Below are positions 11,480 to 24,222 of a stretch of DNA of 64,000 bases, piece after piece. Below the pieces are notes generated by a model, which saw nothing but the letters and a program-made list of their open reading frames with translations, was not told where the DNA came from and did no database searches. Position 1 is the first letter of the stretch. Every line of letters starts with the position of its first letter. Source of the stretch: Ailurus styani (lineage: Eukaryota > Chordata > Mammalia > Carnivora > Ailuridae). The translations under genes and the position numbers were made by a program. Where the stretch lies: positions 2,732,852 to 2,796,851 of the forward strand of contig LNAC01000103.1 in the NCBI GenBank assembly GCA_002007465.1. Direction: 5' to 3'.

Positions 11480-11820
11480 CAACATCACTCAGCATCAGGG
11501 AAATACAAATCAAAACCACAGTGAGATACCACCTCACACCAGTCAGAATGGCTAAAATTAACCAGTCAGGAAACGACAGATGTTGGCAAGGATATGGAGA
11601 AAGGGGAACCCTCCTACAGTATTGGTGGGAATGCAAGCTGGTGCAGACACTCTGGAAAACAGTATGGAGGTTCCTCAAAAAAGTTGAAAATAGAGCGACC
11701 TTATGACTCACCAATCGCACTAATGGGTATTTTCCCTAAAGATACAAATGTACTGATCTGAAGGGGCACATGCACCCAAATGTTTATAGCAGCAAGGTCC
11801 ACAATAGCCTTATACCCATA
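11480..11820 (+). mobile_element. L1 ORF2 C-terminal fragment
   Basis: A plus-strand frame at 11470-11706 encodes the L1 ORF2p region with [20 protein letters not shown], then the Cys-rich segment ([17 protein letters not shown]). Downstream to 11820 it decays. This piece lacks a poly(A) end and a TSD and is internally frameshifted. It is a dead fragment. Confidence 0.88.
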
Positions 11821-12019
11821 TGGGTTTTTTTTTTGTTGTTTATCTAAATCCTGTTCAAAATAACTGTTGACATAATTACTGATAGCCTTTTTTCCCCATA
11901 AGTATATGCCATATTTTAATAACTGAAAATTACATTTGTCCTTGATGAGAACATATTTACTGTGGCACAGTGGCTTAATCACTGGGCTTCTAGTAATTAC
12001 ACATTACCTAGCTCCTTTT

Positions 12020-12128
12020 TTTTTTCTTTTCCCTTTTTTTTTTTTTTATATTATTTGCCCCAGGGGTACGGGTCTGTGAATCACTAGGCTTGTACCTTTC
12101 ACAGCACTCACCAAAGCACAAACCGTAT
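12020..12128 (-). mobile_element. Very short L1 3'-end insertion
   Basis: A poly-T stretch (12020-12047) leads into ttatttgccccaggggtacg and cacagcactcaccaaagcac, which I recognise as a carnivore L1 3' UTR on the minus strand. Imperfect flanking repeats agctcctttt and atctcctttt suggest a TSD, so this would be a severely 5'-truncated insertion of about 100 bases. Confidence 0.65.
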
Positions 12129-12136
12129 CTCCTTTT

Positions 12137-12970
12137 AAAGACCTCAGTGAAGCAGGTTTTTGCCTTATGCTTAAGTAATAGTGGAATCCGTATCCTAGGA
12201 CTGTGATACCTTGAGTCCGGAGAGATAGAAATAATCTTGCATTAACCATTTTCCTACTAGCAAATAAGTGGAAAGATATTTTTATTCTTTCCCCCAGATG
12301 ACTTTTGAAAATTAAACTCATAAATAAAGTGAGGTGGGAAAAAAGAGATAATATTTTCTACAAAATCCCAAAACAACTCATGTAGAAGATGTGATTGAAC
12401 TTTCTGCTTACTGTAATGGAGAGATTAATGAAATCATTCCTCATTACTAATACATGTCAATCCTTTAATACATTCAACTTTTCCATAATGTGCTTCTCTT
12501 TGACTCAACTGACCTTGTAGCAAATGTCCTCTGCATGCCTTTTCCTGAATACCAATTATGGATTTAGTAATGTTATTGCAATCTTTGCTCATTTTTGAAT
12601 GATAAAAGGAAAACTATTCCTTTCTAATAGAACATGGATTCTGAAACAAATATCATTCATAATCTTCCCTGTAAATTGTTAGATGTAATTTTATTTTCCT
12701 AACAGGTCTATGAATTTTTCCCCAACTGAAATTAAATTCTTAATAATGCTGCGCTTATAAAGCATGCCATACCACCAATGATGTCTCTGGTTAAAGGGGG
12801 TAGGGGAGAGGCTGCATTTAGGGAGATAAGAAAAAACCTGAAATCAATGTAATTGGATGTGTAAGTTTTTTTTTAATTCCACTAATAATTACTTTCTCAT
12901 ATTTCAACAGTTTAGTATCACAATTATCTAATTAAACATTTATATATGACTTTTTTTTAACAATTGAGTC
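12137..12970. other. AT-rich stretch without a recognisable gene
   Basis: No gene or repeat was recognised. Confidence 0.5.
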
Positions 12971-12980
12971 TTGTCTTTTT

Positions 12981-13180
12981 TTTTTTTTTTAAGATTTTAT
13001 TTATTTATTTCACAGAGGGAGAGAGATCACAAGGAGGCAGAGAGGCAGGCAGAGAGAGATGGGGGGAAGCAGGCTCCCCGCTGAGCAGGGAGCCTGATGC
13101 GGGCCTCGATCCCAGGACCCTGAGATCATGACCTGAGCCGAAAGCAGAGGCATTAACCCACTGAGCCACCCAGGCGCCCC
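12981..13180 (-). mobile_element. Carnivore SINE, young musteloid type
   Basis: Minus-strand, full length, with a poly-T start and the intact body (cacaaggaggcagagaggca) through to ccacccaggcgcccc. A perfect TSD, ttgtcttttt, lies at 12971-12980 and 13181-13190. Confidence 0.95.
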
Positions 13181-13190
13181 TTGTCTTTTT

Positions 13191-14673
13191 AAAATCGAAC
13201 AGTTAGGAAAAAGAATGAAGACGCAATGTGGCCTAATTTATCAATAGTCAAAAATATGTGAATATTTGCGTAAGTACTGAGAGGGAGCTGTGTACCTATA
13301 TATATTATATATTTACTCTGCATACTATAAATAGTAACAAATTACTTTTCCAGATTAAGACCCATTCTTTCCAATGTATCTTAATCTCTTAACTCTTCAG
13401 TTACAAAGACTTTACATTTTGATTCATCCTTTCGGACTCCTAATCCTTTTCTTAGTGATTCAAATTTTCTCTGATATTCATTCTGTCATCTATATATGTC
13501 ATTTGCCACCAAAATATTGATGGATTTCTCTACTTTATCCTTACGTAATTACAAATTAGTTTATGTGGCCTCAGAATAAAATCTCTCCACTGTAGGATAT
13601 TCTGCATAAATTCTACTACGTGGAAGGATTTTTTTTAAAAGGATTTTTTAAAAAGTAACTCTATAGGTTTACTAGTTACATAGTAAATTGCTTTCAAAAC
13701 ATATTAATTTGAACATGTTGACAAAGTTGATTTAAAGAAATGCAGCTTTTAAACTTATTATACATATGTAGCATTTCTACTTTTATAGGCCCTTATAGAT
13801 ACAATTTCTGACATTAAACATTTCCATGTGCCTCTGGGGTTGTGGTTCAAAAGTATCTTTCAGTTGTTATCTCTTCTATCAAATCCTGTCTTTCCTTACA
13901 CAAGAAAAAAATAAGGCCCTGAAAGGATTAAGAAATCATCTGATTCCTGCCTGTTTGCCTTGGGAAAATGAGATCCTCTCAGATAAATGTCTGCCTTATT
14001 CCTAAGGCTCTCCAGGGAAGAAGTCTTCTGTCAGTAACCTATTTCTGACAAAAAGTTCCCTGTGTCAAAATGACAAGTCCTCTATTTCCATTTAGATGTT
14101 CTAAGGATCTAGCTATTAAAAAATTATTGTGGTAGAGTTCATAGGATCATGATAGCAATGCTAATTTCAAATAACATTTTGGCTGGTGGTTTCTTATTCT
14201 TTTTTGAAATTTGGGAAAATTACAATCACCTTCTGCTTCTTCAGTTTACAAATTACCTGATTATTTCAAAACACAAGGAACTTAATGTATATATCAAGTA
14301 GATAATGAGTGAATTTGGTTATTTTAAAAAATATAGCTACTTCCTTTTTGTTGATATATTTCTTTGGGTTATCATCCCCGGTCATTATGCTTTCTCAAAT
14401 AAGCTATTATAAATATTTTAGTTGCATTATTTAGACTTACAGTGATCACAAATCATTAATATGTTTTTAAACTTTTCATGAACCAATAAAACAAAAATAT
14501 GTATGTGTTTTACCTAATAAAAAAGCATCTAAGACTTTAAATATATGTACCTAAATATACATATATAAAAATTTCTGAAGATGTTCATAAGTTAGACATC
14601 TTATAAAGAAATGATCAATAATCATCTCATGAGACAGAATTTATACATAAGACAGAGACACATGTATAGGTGT

Positions 14674-14675
<2 letters not shown>
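13191..14675. other. AT-rich stretch without a recognisable gene
   Basis: No gene, RNA or classifiable repeat was seen. Confidence 0.5.

Positions 14676-14718
<43 letters not shown>
14676..14718. repeat. (AC)n microsatellite
   Basis: This is an uninterrupted dinucleotide tract of about 21 units, long enough to expect length polymorphism. Confidence 0.97.
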
Positions 14719-14722
<4 letters not shown>

Positions 14723-17377
14723 ACAGCCAGTGATAAGATATTTCAACAGCTAGGACCATAGTTATCAGCCTCAAAGTAGTCCTGAGTAACACATGTCAAG
14801 TTAGACACATTTTGGCTCAAATTAATACTTTGAATTACATAGCCTCCATACACTTTTGACAGGTATGGTGTATGTTTTAGAACAGCATAGTGCAACATGA
14901 TTTTCTATGCTTAATGCAGCTCATTGGCAAATTAAATATTAAACATTGCAATAGACTTCATTACATTTTTAACACCCTACATATACATAACTCAAGACCA
15001 ACTCATTACTGATATGAATAGGAAAGCCTTAAAAAATCAAATTTGAACTACCATTTCTGATTCGATTTTGTAAGATTAATAATAGAGTGGAATAAATTTA
15101 ATATATGTTGGAATGTTCGGTTGCTCACAGGTGGCTTGAACAACAATGTCTGTATACTTCCAACTTTATGTTACATTCCAGTCTTAAAACCATATTTAGA
15201 TATGGCCGCTGACTGTGGACTCAGCAAAACATGCCTGAAATAAATGATTATTCAATTTTCCTATTTTTTTATTTCTTTATTTACTAATTCAGGTCACTCA
15301 ACATTAAACTATTTGCTATATAACTTTGCAATAAAAATAAAATGAATGATTATAAAAGTTTGTACATATTTGCATCAAAAACTTAATATATATTATATAC
15401 AATAGATTTTTTACTGTTATTTTATAACTGATTTTAAAACATAGTTTTGAAATTTTCACTCTCTTCCAAACGAAGTCTCTAGGAATCTATTAAACAAATA
15501 TTTGTCTAATGGCTATTAAGCAACACGGATATGCTCTCTGTATGATAGAGAAATAGAGTCTGTGGGCAATAAAAACAATATGGAGTTTTTTAAATTTTCA
15601 GTAAAGGCAGCTTATTATCTATTACTAAAAATCCGTAAGAATGAACAATTTAGTTTTTTTTTTAATTAGGGCTTGATGAAAATTGTATTTAGGCGTGAGA
15701 TTGTTACTCTTTTTGTTATTGTTGTTACTACGCATAGCGACAGGGATGTAGGAAGGCGAAGGTACATACGGTTGCCAAGGAAAAAAACGTTTTTGAACAT
15801 GGAATGTACCTAGTGGTGAAGTCATAAAAAAATCCGAATAAAAAATTGATGTCTTGAATACTTCATTGATCATTAGGAGCTTTTATACAGGTTTTCTGAG
15901 ATCTCAAATGGTTTTCACATGATTAGTTTTTGGACATTTTACTGGTAGCAAAGTTTGGACTGATTAAGAAAGGAGAATCTGAAGAAAAGGAAACCTTCTC
16001 TTCAATGATGAAAGATCATTGGTGCATCTGACTTTCTTTCATAGAAAGGGTCATATATCATAATTTTTCAATTTACGATATTTGTCTTTCATTTTCAAAC
16101 CACTTAAAGCATTAATAGAACTACAATTAAGAGGTTGTCAAAAACTTAAATAACCTATTGATTTTCTATAGCAGATGCACCTTTCATGGTGCTTTAAAAC
16201 TTCTTGCATATGAAAGAAATTGAAAAGAGACTGGCTTTTTATAAAAATATAACATATATTGTCCCAGTGCTAAGAGCTAAATAAAGTATACATTCTTAAT
16301 ATTACTCATCAAAGAAGGAAGAAATCTTTGAAGTATTAATCATAAAAATATTTGGAATTGGGGGAAAATGGACAGATTGTGGTGCCTCAGTTCCTGGGAA
16401 GTGTAATAGGACCACGACATGGAAGATTTCATTCTGATATTTTATTTTTCCCTTTTATCTATGTAAAATCAGAAAATGAATGAAGAATTGATGCATTCTT
16501 AGATAAGTCCATTTTCCATCTCTTGATTTATCTGTGTACAAAGTAGACAATACTTTTTAGCTGTTGACCTCTTTTAATTAATCTACTTGCCTCTTTCTTG
16601 AAAAAAGTTCTTTTTCATGTATATTGAATTTTTTCTCTACATTTGGCTCATTATTCTGAACACACAACTAAGTTCACATCAGCCTTATATTATTTAAAAG
16701 AAATACATAAAGTAAAATAACATGGTTTTCTATAATTCAATTTTCCTACCACCACTACAGTAGTCCATAAATACAAGCAAAGATTAATTAAACTATAAAA
16801 TCTAAGGAAGTTTAATAGTACTAAACAAGAAGTAGCAGAGCTTCAGTTATTTGTACACAATGAAGAAAGCATATTGAAGACTAAACCCAAATATTGATCA
16901 CATCTCCTAAAAATTATTTTTAAAAACTTAAAATTTCTATTTAGTCCTTCTAACTTCACAGTAAAGAAAAATATCTCAGGTCAATACATAGAAATAATCT
17001 AATCAATTCTAAGGGAATAATAATATGGTAAGTTTATTACAAAAAGAAGCATCAAATGTTTTTTATATAAATTTAAGCACCAGCAGATTAGATTTTATAA
17101 TTATGATCTATAATGATTATGTGCCTGACCTTCAAAGAGTTAGTTGCCCACAGAAGGGCTGAGAGTTTTCTTCAATAAGTGTAAGAGTCAGCTCTAAAAA
17201 ATTGCCCATGGTGGAGCATTCCTGCTAAAGCATTTATCTTAACGTAGAGATACAATTAGTAGGACTTTGTATAAGGCTTGTGAATATGCACAGTACCTAT
17301 TTTTATTAGATGATATACCTTCAGTTTTTTACTCAAATTTTATTCTATGTTATGGAATTATTTTTTCTCAATTAATA
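14719..17377. other. AT-rich stretch without a recognisable gene
   Basis: I found no supported gene. The frame at 15625-15873 (minus) is short and has low-complexity content. Confidence 0.5.
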
Positions 17378-17463
17378 TCTCCCCCTCCTCGTCTCCCACT
17401 ACTCCCCCTCCTCCGCCTCTCCTCCCTCTTCCCCTCCTTCTCCTTCTCCTGCTTCATCTTCAC
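17378..17463 (+). repeat. Polypyrimidine tract, C/T only for most of 86 bases
   Basis: The plus strand is almost entirely C and T (ctccccctcctcgtctccca and on). Such homopurine-homopyrimidine stretches can form triplex (H-DNA) structures, but no regulatory role is shown here. Confidence 0.9.
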
Positions 17464-19147
17464 TTAAAGGCTTCAAATAAAGAATGATTCAGGTTTATTA
17501 AATGTAGGAATTTGAAGATATCAGTTCTAGATGAAATTTCAGCTAAGGGTGTGGGTCACAGACTAATCAGCATCCCTTCATAAAAATCTCTAAATGGGAT
17601 TATCACTCTAAATCCCTCCTTTCCAGTTCATATTTCCTGGTCATCTAAATGTTCTCATTTGATCTTACCTGTTCACCACTGTTTGTTCCACATGGCATTT
17701 TGGCTGAGACCATCAGTGGCTCTTAATTGTCAAACATCATTACACTTCTACTGGGTCCATATTATTAAAATTTTCTAGAGTACTTGCACTAGGAATTGCT
17801 CCTCAAAAATGTCTTCTGCATGAATTTACTCTTCTGTTTTCTCTTGTCATGTTGTGAATACTCATTGTAAGTCACTTTAGTTTTCTATTTTTTTTAACTG
17901 ATCCTCTTAAATCGCAGTTTTCTTAAGTCTGTGTCTTGTCTTTTTTTTTTATTCCACACTTTATCTGTCTTTGACTTGATGAATTTGTCTGTTTTCACAT
18001 CTTCTAATTCTGTGTATATTATTAGTAATTACCAAATATATATCTTGCCTTTGTTAATATCCTCACTTATATTTTTAACCAGTTGGTTATCTTCTCCTGG
18101 TGGCCCATCAGACAAGGGATGAAACATTATCTCCATTATTTACCTACTTATTATTTTCTTTCTCCCTTCTCTGGTTAGTAGGGAGAGTGTATATATTAGA
18201 TTTCAATATCTCTGAATTCTGAATACTTGTCAACAAAATGTCTGTTTCAAAACATTGAGAAACATTTTCTTAGTATCCAAAAATGGAATCAGTAATCTAT
18301 ATTTGTTCTACCCCTTTCTTTGTTCTAAGAATGTTAAGTTCAGTGAAAGCTCTTTCTCATAGATGGTAATCAAGTTACATCTCATCATCCTTGCCTTGTG
18401 GTGGTCTGGGAATTGGCAAAATGCAAATATTTTACACTGGGATGTGAAAGAGTATCTTTTATAATGTCTGCTTTAATTTTAGAAAATGCATGTACAGGAG
18501 GTTTAATTTTAAAGGAATACTTTATTTCTCTGAAAAATAAAACACAGGGACACAACTTAGGATGGAGAAGATTAGAAATGGGAGATGGGATATATTCTGA
18601 GTAGGAAATGTTCCAAGCGGCAGAGTCACTGTAACTACATATGGCTGATAGATTTTGGAAGCATCAAAGATGTTCTGAATAATGATTATGTTATATAAAT
18701 GTTTTCACTTGTTTGTTAGAAACTTCGGATTAGTGTGTGCTTTGATTGAATTTTGCTAAATAATAGTGAGGGATAGAATGAGTCCAAATTTTGACTCCAA
18801 CAGAACAAAGAGAGCTGAATCAACAGGAAAGATAGTAATAATGTGGCCAATGGTGACTAAAGAGAAACCGGGAATTAGCATCGACAGAAAAGGTTAAAAA
18901 AACATGATACACAATATGTGAAAACAATCCCTCAAAATGGTTAGAATGTTTTGAGAGGCCTGGACTTACTGCATGCACCTAGGACGTGGAATTGAGTTAT
19001 TTTATTTGGATGTTAATGAAAACACCACATGAAGTTCTCCCAGTTAAATGCACTATCTTACTACAACACATTCTTAACAACCTCTCCCTATGTAATTGTA
19101 GATGGCCTAGAAGTTTAACCTTTTCCTTCTATGCCACTGTCTAGTTT
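17464..19147. other. Stretch without a recognisable gene
   Basis: Nothing classifiable was seen. Confidence 0.5.
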
Positions 19148-19209
19148 TAGTAACTTATTTCTAACATTGTTAGTAACTTATTTCTAAGTTATTTAGTAAC
19201 TTATTTCTA
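19148..19209 (+). repeat. Three copies of a 16-base motif at 23-base spacing
   Basis: The motif tagtaacttatttcta is found at 19148-19163, 19171-19186 and 19194-19209. The first and third copies are followed by acattgtt / gcattgtt, so this is a small tandem expansion. Confidence 0.93.
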
Positions 19210-19239
19210 GCATTGTTATTTAGTTAATTTACCTGCCTT

Positions 19240-20035
19240 CAGTCTGTCTCCTCTCCATTATGTTCTGCACATTGCCAGAAGATAGTTCTGGCCTTTTTAT
19301 TCCTATGATTAAATGTTTTCAAATCTAAATGCCATTGCATGAAATGCAAGTTCTTTCACAATCTTATCTAGCAGACTGTTCAATGTTTTTCATAAACTCA
19401 ACCCCCAATACATATACACATGCATACATTCATATATATACACATACATGCATACCCTTCCCTTCATCCTGATGTTATTTGTGAATATATATATTTTTAA
19501 AGATTTTATTTCTTTATTTGAGAGAAAGAGCATGTGCATGTGCACAAGTCGGGGAGGGGAGGGGTAAAGGGAGAGGAAAAAGCAGACCCCTCACTGAGCA
19601 GGGAGTCTGATGGGGGACTCAATCCCAGGACCCTGAGATCATGACCTGAGTGGAAAGCAGACACTTAACCAACTGAGCCACCCAGGTGCCCCATGTTCGT
19701 GAATATATTATTCCTTTCTGTTCTCTCTCTGGCTTTGCACATGGCAACTTCTTGGTCAGAAATACATCCTATTCTGATTTCCTCCTCTTGTCTGCTCTAA
19801 CCAGTAAAGCTAAGACTGAATATCATCTTTGCTTATCTTTCCATATCTTGGAGGCAGATTTAGCCAAACATTTTTCTGTACTCCTTCACTTCTATACGTC
19901 ATCATGTATTTCATGCTATTTTCATTATACCTGCCTTTTCCTCTAAGTGTAGGCTTCTTGGAAGGCAGAGGCCGTGCCTTACTGGTGGCTACACCATCAT
20001 AGTCAGGTAAATAGTGGATTTCCAATAAATATCAG
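19240..20035 (+). mobile_element. Ancient L2/CR1-type LINE remnant
   Basis: The order of phrases follows a mammal-wide LINE 3' region: aaatgcaagttctttcacaa, ctctggctttgcacatggca, then ggcttcttggaaggcagagg, ccgtgccttac and a final ccaataaatatcag. A SINE at 19493-19692 interrupts it. All frames are decayed. The exact family needs a repeat-library search. Confidence 0.55.
19493..19692 (-). mobile_element. Carnivore SINE inside an older LINE remnant
   Basis: Minus-strand SINE ending in ccacccaggtgcccc. The TSD is imperfect: atgttatttgtgaatatata on the left (from 19472) and atgttcgtgaatatatta on the right (19693-19710). It divides the surrounding ancient LINE sequence. Confidence 0.93.
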
Positions 20036-20040
20036 TTACA

Positions 20041-20930
20041 AAAATAAGTAATTTATTAAGTGAATGAACTTATGGATAAAACCATAACTTCTGTACAATT
20101 TCATAATCAGAAAGACTTCTATTCTCTATTCTTGTAAAGGAGACTTTAGTATGGTTCCTCTTATAAACTATAGAGGATTTCCCTACATGACATTATACTT
20201 GCCTGAATTCCCACATGTGAATGAAAGAAAAAGCTGCTTGAATTTAAAACACCAAGATAATTAGCATTTCATTTGCCCAGAGAGGAAATAAAGGTCCTAG
20301 TTCATTCACTGCAACACTGATTTGGCACTCTTCTTGTCTCAGGAGTTAATAACAGAAGGGCACAGATTATTAAACAAAGTGCTCTCTACCCTGTTTCTCC
20401 AATTCTTTAGCATTTATTTCCACATTAATTCTAAAATATGGTTTCTTTCTCAAAAATCCAATGAAGTTTCTGGCTTGATAAATTGTGTATGTCAGAATTC
20501 TTAATTGGAAAAAAAACAGCACACTAGCTAGTTCAAAAAATTATCTTTAAAGGATATTAAATAGGTCGAGGAATCTGAAGGGAGATAGCAAGTTGGGCTT
20601 TTGGACTCTTGGGGCTCCACAGGCAGATTCCGTGCCCTAAGCTCACCAGAAGACTATTCTGTGAAGACCACAGTGAACCACAACTGGGCATAGACACTGC
20701 CTCCAAATACTGGGGCTGGACTTGACACTATTGCTTCATCACTCCTGTTTCTAAAGACCAAAGCCTGCCTTCTAACCTTACCACAAATGGATTCTGAGTA
20801 CTACTCACCTCTTCACCTTTCTTACCTTCAAATTGAAGTGTTAAGGAGGCTGATCTGTATGTCGGAGCCTATGTCATGTGCCTGACCTCTAGCTACAGGC
20901 CAGGCTATATATACTAATTTTCAATGGCTA
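20041..20930. other. Stretch without a gene; possible old repeat at 20540-20900
   Basis: From about 20540 to 20900 the sequence is more GC-rich and reads like a decayed dispersed repeat that I cannot name. The rest is plain AT-rich DNA. Confidence 0.4.
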
Positions 20931-20934
20931 CTAT

Positions 20935-21425
20935 GAAAACAAAACAAAAAACAAGCTTAACGGATTAACAACCATTTTTATTGTTTTATAGTTATAGAGT
21001 TAAGTAGTCCAAAATGTGTTTTATTTTTCTAAAATTAAGGCGTTTGTAGAGCCCTATTCCTTTTGTATGCTTTAAGGGAAAATCTGTTTCCCTGCCTTTT
21101 TCCGCTTATAGAGGCCACTTTCATCTTTTGACTTATGGTCCTCTGTCTCCATATTCAAAACCAGCAGATTGGGACTGAATCCCCCTAATATTGCCATCTC
21201 TCTGGTCCCTTTTCCAATTTCCTCCTTCATTTTTAAAAGAACCTGGTGATTATACTAGGTCCACGTGGGTAATCCAGGCTCACATCAGTACTTAAAGTCA
21301 GCTGGTTAGCAATTTTAATTTCATCTGCGACCTTAATTACCTTTTGTTGTGTAATCTAACATTTCCACAGGTTCTGGGGGTTAGAATTTTAACATCTTTG
21401 GCCAGCCATTATTCTGCTTACCACA
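20935..21425 (-). mobile_element. MLT1-type (ERVL-MaLR) LTR remnant
   Basis: Read on the minus strand from 21425, it begins tgtggtaagcagaataatgg, continues with aacctgtggaaatgttag and ggattacccacgtggacc, and ends in a region like the LTR polyadenylation part. This order matches mammalian MaLR LTRs of the MLT1 class. No internal retroviral region is attached, so it is a solitary LTR with many indels. Confidence 0.75.
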
Positions 21426-21429
21426 GCTC

Positions 21430-22610
21430 ATCCTTTTGTCACCAAAGATTCATGTCCTTCACACATAAAATATACATTGACTATATTCCAAAGCAATGGT
21501 TGGATAGATGTAGGATAAAGGTTATCAACATTCCTGTTTGGAGTGGTAGAAAATGAAAGGCAAATGGAATCAAAAGTCCAAAACAATTTTAAAATCTGGT
21601 TGGGAAAATTCTGTTTAGTTTCAAAGCCTGGAAATAATCCTCTGTGATTCTTAACTCTGTCCTCTGAATCATTTATCCTTTTTGATCGATGGTAGAATGT
21701 GCTTGCAGCTGAATAGTTTTATTTAGCCTGTTTCTTGCATGCAGAATTTTGGAAGTCCAGCAACCTTCTTTTATTTTGTCCTCTTTCAGTTCCCTTTAAT
21801 GCAATCTTGCTGTGTTTCTTGTACAATATTCCTAAGAGCCTTGTGATTCTCTCTAGTGTGTTATATTTCATTTCTTACATAACACTCTGTGTGTATATAT
21901 GTATGTATGTGTTTATGCATGAATATATACATGCTAGTAGGCAAGAGGCTCCTCTAGAGGTCATTCCTAGATAATTCCAACTCTAATTTGATTCTGGTAT
22001 GATGACTAATGGGCTTTGAGTCACATACTTAATCTTTTCAATGATTGAGCCATACGTTCATTTTTTTTTTCCTCTTCCTGATAGTAAATCTCTTAATTTT
22101 AGCAACCGTTGTAATCAGGATAGGCTGAGAACCTCCAAATCACAGTCCCGGTTCCCTTTTGTTTAAAAGTTCTTCAATTTATCCATTCATCTCAAATTGT
22201 ATTATAAAAAGCAAGAAGAAACCAGCTCATATCCTCAACATCTTTTTGGGAATTTCTTCAACTAAATACTCAATTTCAACACGAGTTCTGCTTTCCCCAT
22301 AACTAAAGGCATAATTCTACCAACCTTTCTGTCCCTATATCACAAAGATGCCTTTTCCTTCAGTTTCCAGTAACACGTTCCTCATTTCTTTCTGTGCCCT
22401 GAGGAACACCACCTTTAATCTCCATAGTTCTACTAACAATCTGGTCACAGTTATATAGGTATTTGGCAAGGTGATTTAGGCTTTATTTACCGTACTTCTG
22501 ACTTTCCCTGAGTACTCAGTAGCAGAAAACATTAAGATTGATATTTCCCTAACAATCTCTAACAGACAATTTAGACACTTTTTATTATGCTCTTCAAAAT
22601 TCTACCAACT
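21430..22610. other. Stretch without a recognisable gene
   Basis: Nothing classifiable was seen. The open frame at 21735-21974 shows no protein-family features. Confidence 0.5.
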
Positions 22611-22829
22611 TCTGGTCATCTCAGTAGGTTCAGAAAAAACATTTGAGTAAATTCAACATCCTTTCATGATAAAAACTCTCAACAAACTAGCTACAGATAG
22701 AAGGAAACTTAACATAATAAAGGACATATATGTCAAGTTCACACCTAACAGCATACTCAAAGGTAAAAAACTAGAAGCTTTTCCTGTAAGATCAGGAAGA
22801 AGACAAGAATGTCCATTCTCACTACTTTT

Positions 22830-23035
22830 TTTTTTTAAGATTTTATTTATTTATTTGACATAGAGAGAGAGAGAGAGATCAGATCACAAGTAGGCAGAGA
22901 GGCAGGCAGAGAGAGAGGAGGAAGCAGGCTCCCTGCTGAGCAGAGAGCCCAATGTGGGCCTCGATCCCAGGACACTGGGATCATGACCTGAGCCGAAGGC
23001 AGCGGCTTTAACCCACTGAGCCACCCAGGCGCCCC
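22830..23035 (-). mobile_element. Carnivore SINE, young type, inside the old L1
   Basis: Minus-strand and full length. A perfect TSD, attctcactactttt, is at 22815-22829 and 23036-23050. The flanks, when read across the insertion, give continuous L1 ORF2 sequence. Confidence 0.96.
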
Positions 23036-23330
23036 ATTCTCACTACTTTTATTGAACATATTACTGGAAGTTCTAGCCAGAGAAAGTGAGCAAGAAAAAA
23101 ATAAAATGCACAAACCACAAAGGAAGAAATAAAATTGTCCTCGTTTGCAGATGACATGTTATGTATAGAAAACCCTAAAGACTTCAATAAATAAAAATAA
23201 AACTATTAAAACTAAATAGATGAATTCAATAAAATTGCAGAATACAAAATCAAAACACAAAAATCAGTTGCATTTTCTATACACTAATAATGAAAAGTCA
23301 GAAAGAGAAATTAAGAAAACAGTCTCCTTT

Positions 23331-23535
23331 GGGCGCCTGGGTGGCTCAGTGGGTTAAAGCCTCTGCTTTCGGCTCAGGTCATGATCTCAGGGTCCTGGGA
23401 TCGAGGCCCGCATTGGGCTCTCTGCTCAGCAGGGAGCCCGCTTCCCCCCTCTCTCTCTGCCTGCCTCTCTGTCTCCTTGTGATCTCTCTCCCTCTGTGAA
23501 ATAAATAAATAAAATCTTAAAAAAAAAAAAAGAAA
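23331..23535 (+). mobile_element. Carnivore SINE, young type, inside the old L1
   Basis: Starts gggcgcctgggtggctcag and ends with an A-rich tail. A perfect 18-base TSD, aagaaaacagtctccttt, is at 23313-23330 and 23536-23553. The high match to the young SINE form indicates a fairly recent insertion. Confidence 0.97.
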
Positions 23536-24222
23536 AAGAAAACAGTCTCCTTTACAAGAGCATCAAAAACAACAAAATACTCAGGAATAAATTTGACCAA
23601 GGAGGTGAAAGAACTGTACACCGAAACTACAATACTTAGATGAAAGAAGTTGAAGAAGACACAAATAAGTGGAAAGATATTCCATGCTTATAAACTGGAA
23701 GAATTAATACTGTTAATATTACTGTATTACCCAATGCCATCTACAAATTCAGTGTTATCCCTATCAAAATTCCAATGGTGTTTTCACAGAAGAAAAAACA
23801 ATACTAAAATTTGTATGGAACTGCCCAAGACCCTGAATCACCAAAACAATCTTGGGAAAGAAAAACAAAGCTGGAGACAATAAAAGTTCTGATTTCAATC
23901 TATATTACAAAGGTATAGTAATCAAAACAGTAGAATATTGACATTAAAAATAGACACATAGATCAATAGAACAGAATACAGACTCAAGAAATAAACCCAC
24001 TCGTATATGGTAATTTAATTTTCAACAAGGGAATCAAGAACATAAAAGGGGGAATATAAAATTGGGAAAATGAAGAAATCTTCAATAAATGTTGTTAGGT
24101 AAACTAGAGAGCCATATATAAAAGAATGAAACTGGACTCCTATCTTACACCATATACAAAAATCAACTCAAAGTAGATCAAAGACTTGAACTTAAAATTT
24201 GAAACCATAAAACTTCTGACCA

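Larger units (their letters stand above)
22614..24219 (+). mobile_element. Old L1, ORF2 segment (left part of a split copy)
   Basis: It opens in the reverse transcriptase region (ggtcatctcagtaggttcag, catttgagtaaattcaacat). It includes tttgcagatgacatgttatg, which encodes the FADD catalytic core. It continues through the post-RT domain to gaaaccataaaacttctgac. Many frameshifts show it is dead. Two SINEs interrupt it, and a younger L1 at 24220 splits it; the remainder resumes near 28350. Confidence 0.88.

Noticed and set aside
14676..14718. CRISPR-like array
   Set aside because: It is a plain dinucleotide microsatellite with no spacers.
20935..21425. Provirus with coding capacity
   Set aside because: Only LTR-like sequence is present; no gag, pol or env region was seen next to it or near the other two MaLR LTRs.
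22830..23553. Opposed SINEs (minus at 22830, plus at 23331) as a designed inverted repeat or composite element
   Set aside because: Each has its own perfect TSD, so they are independent insertions.
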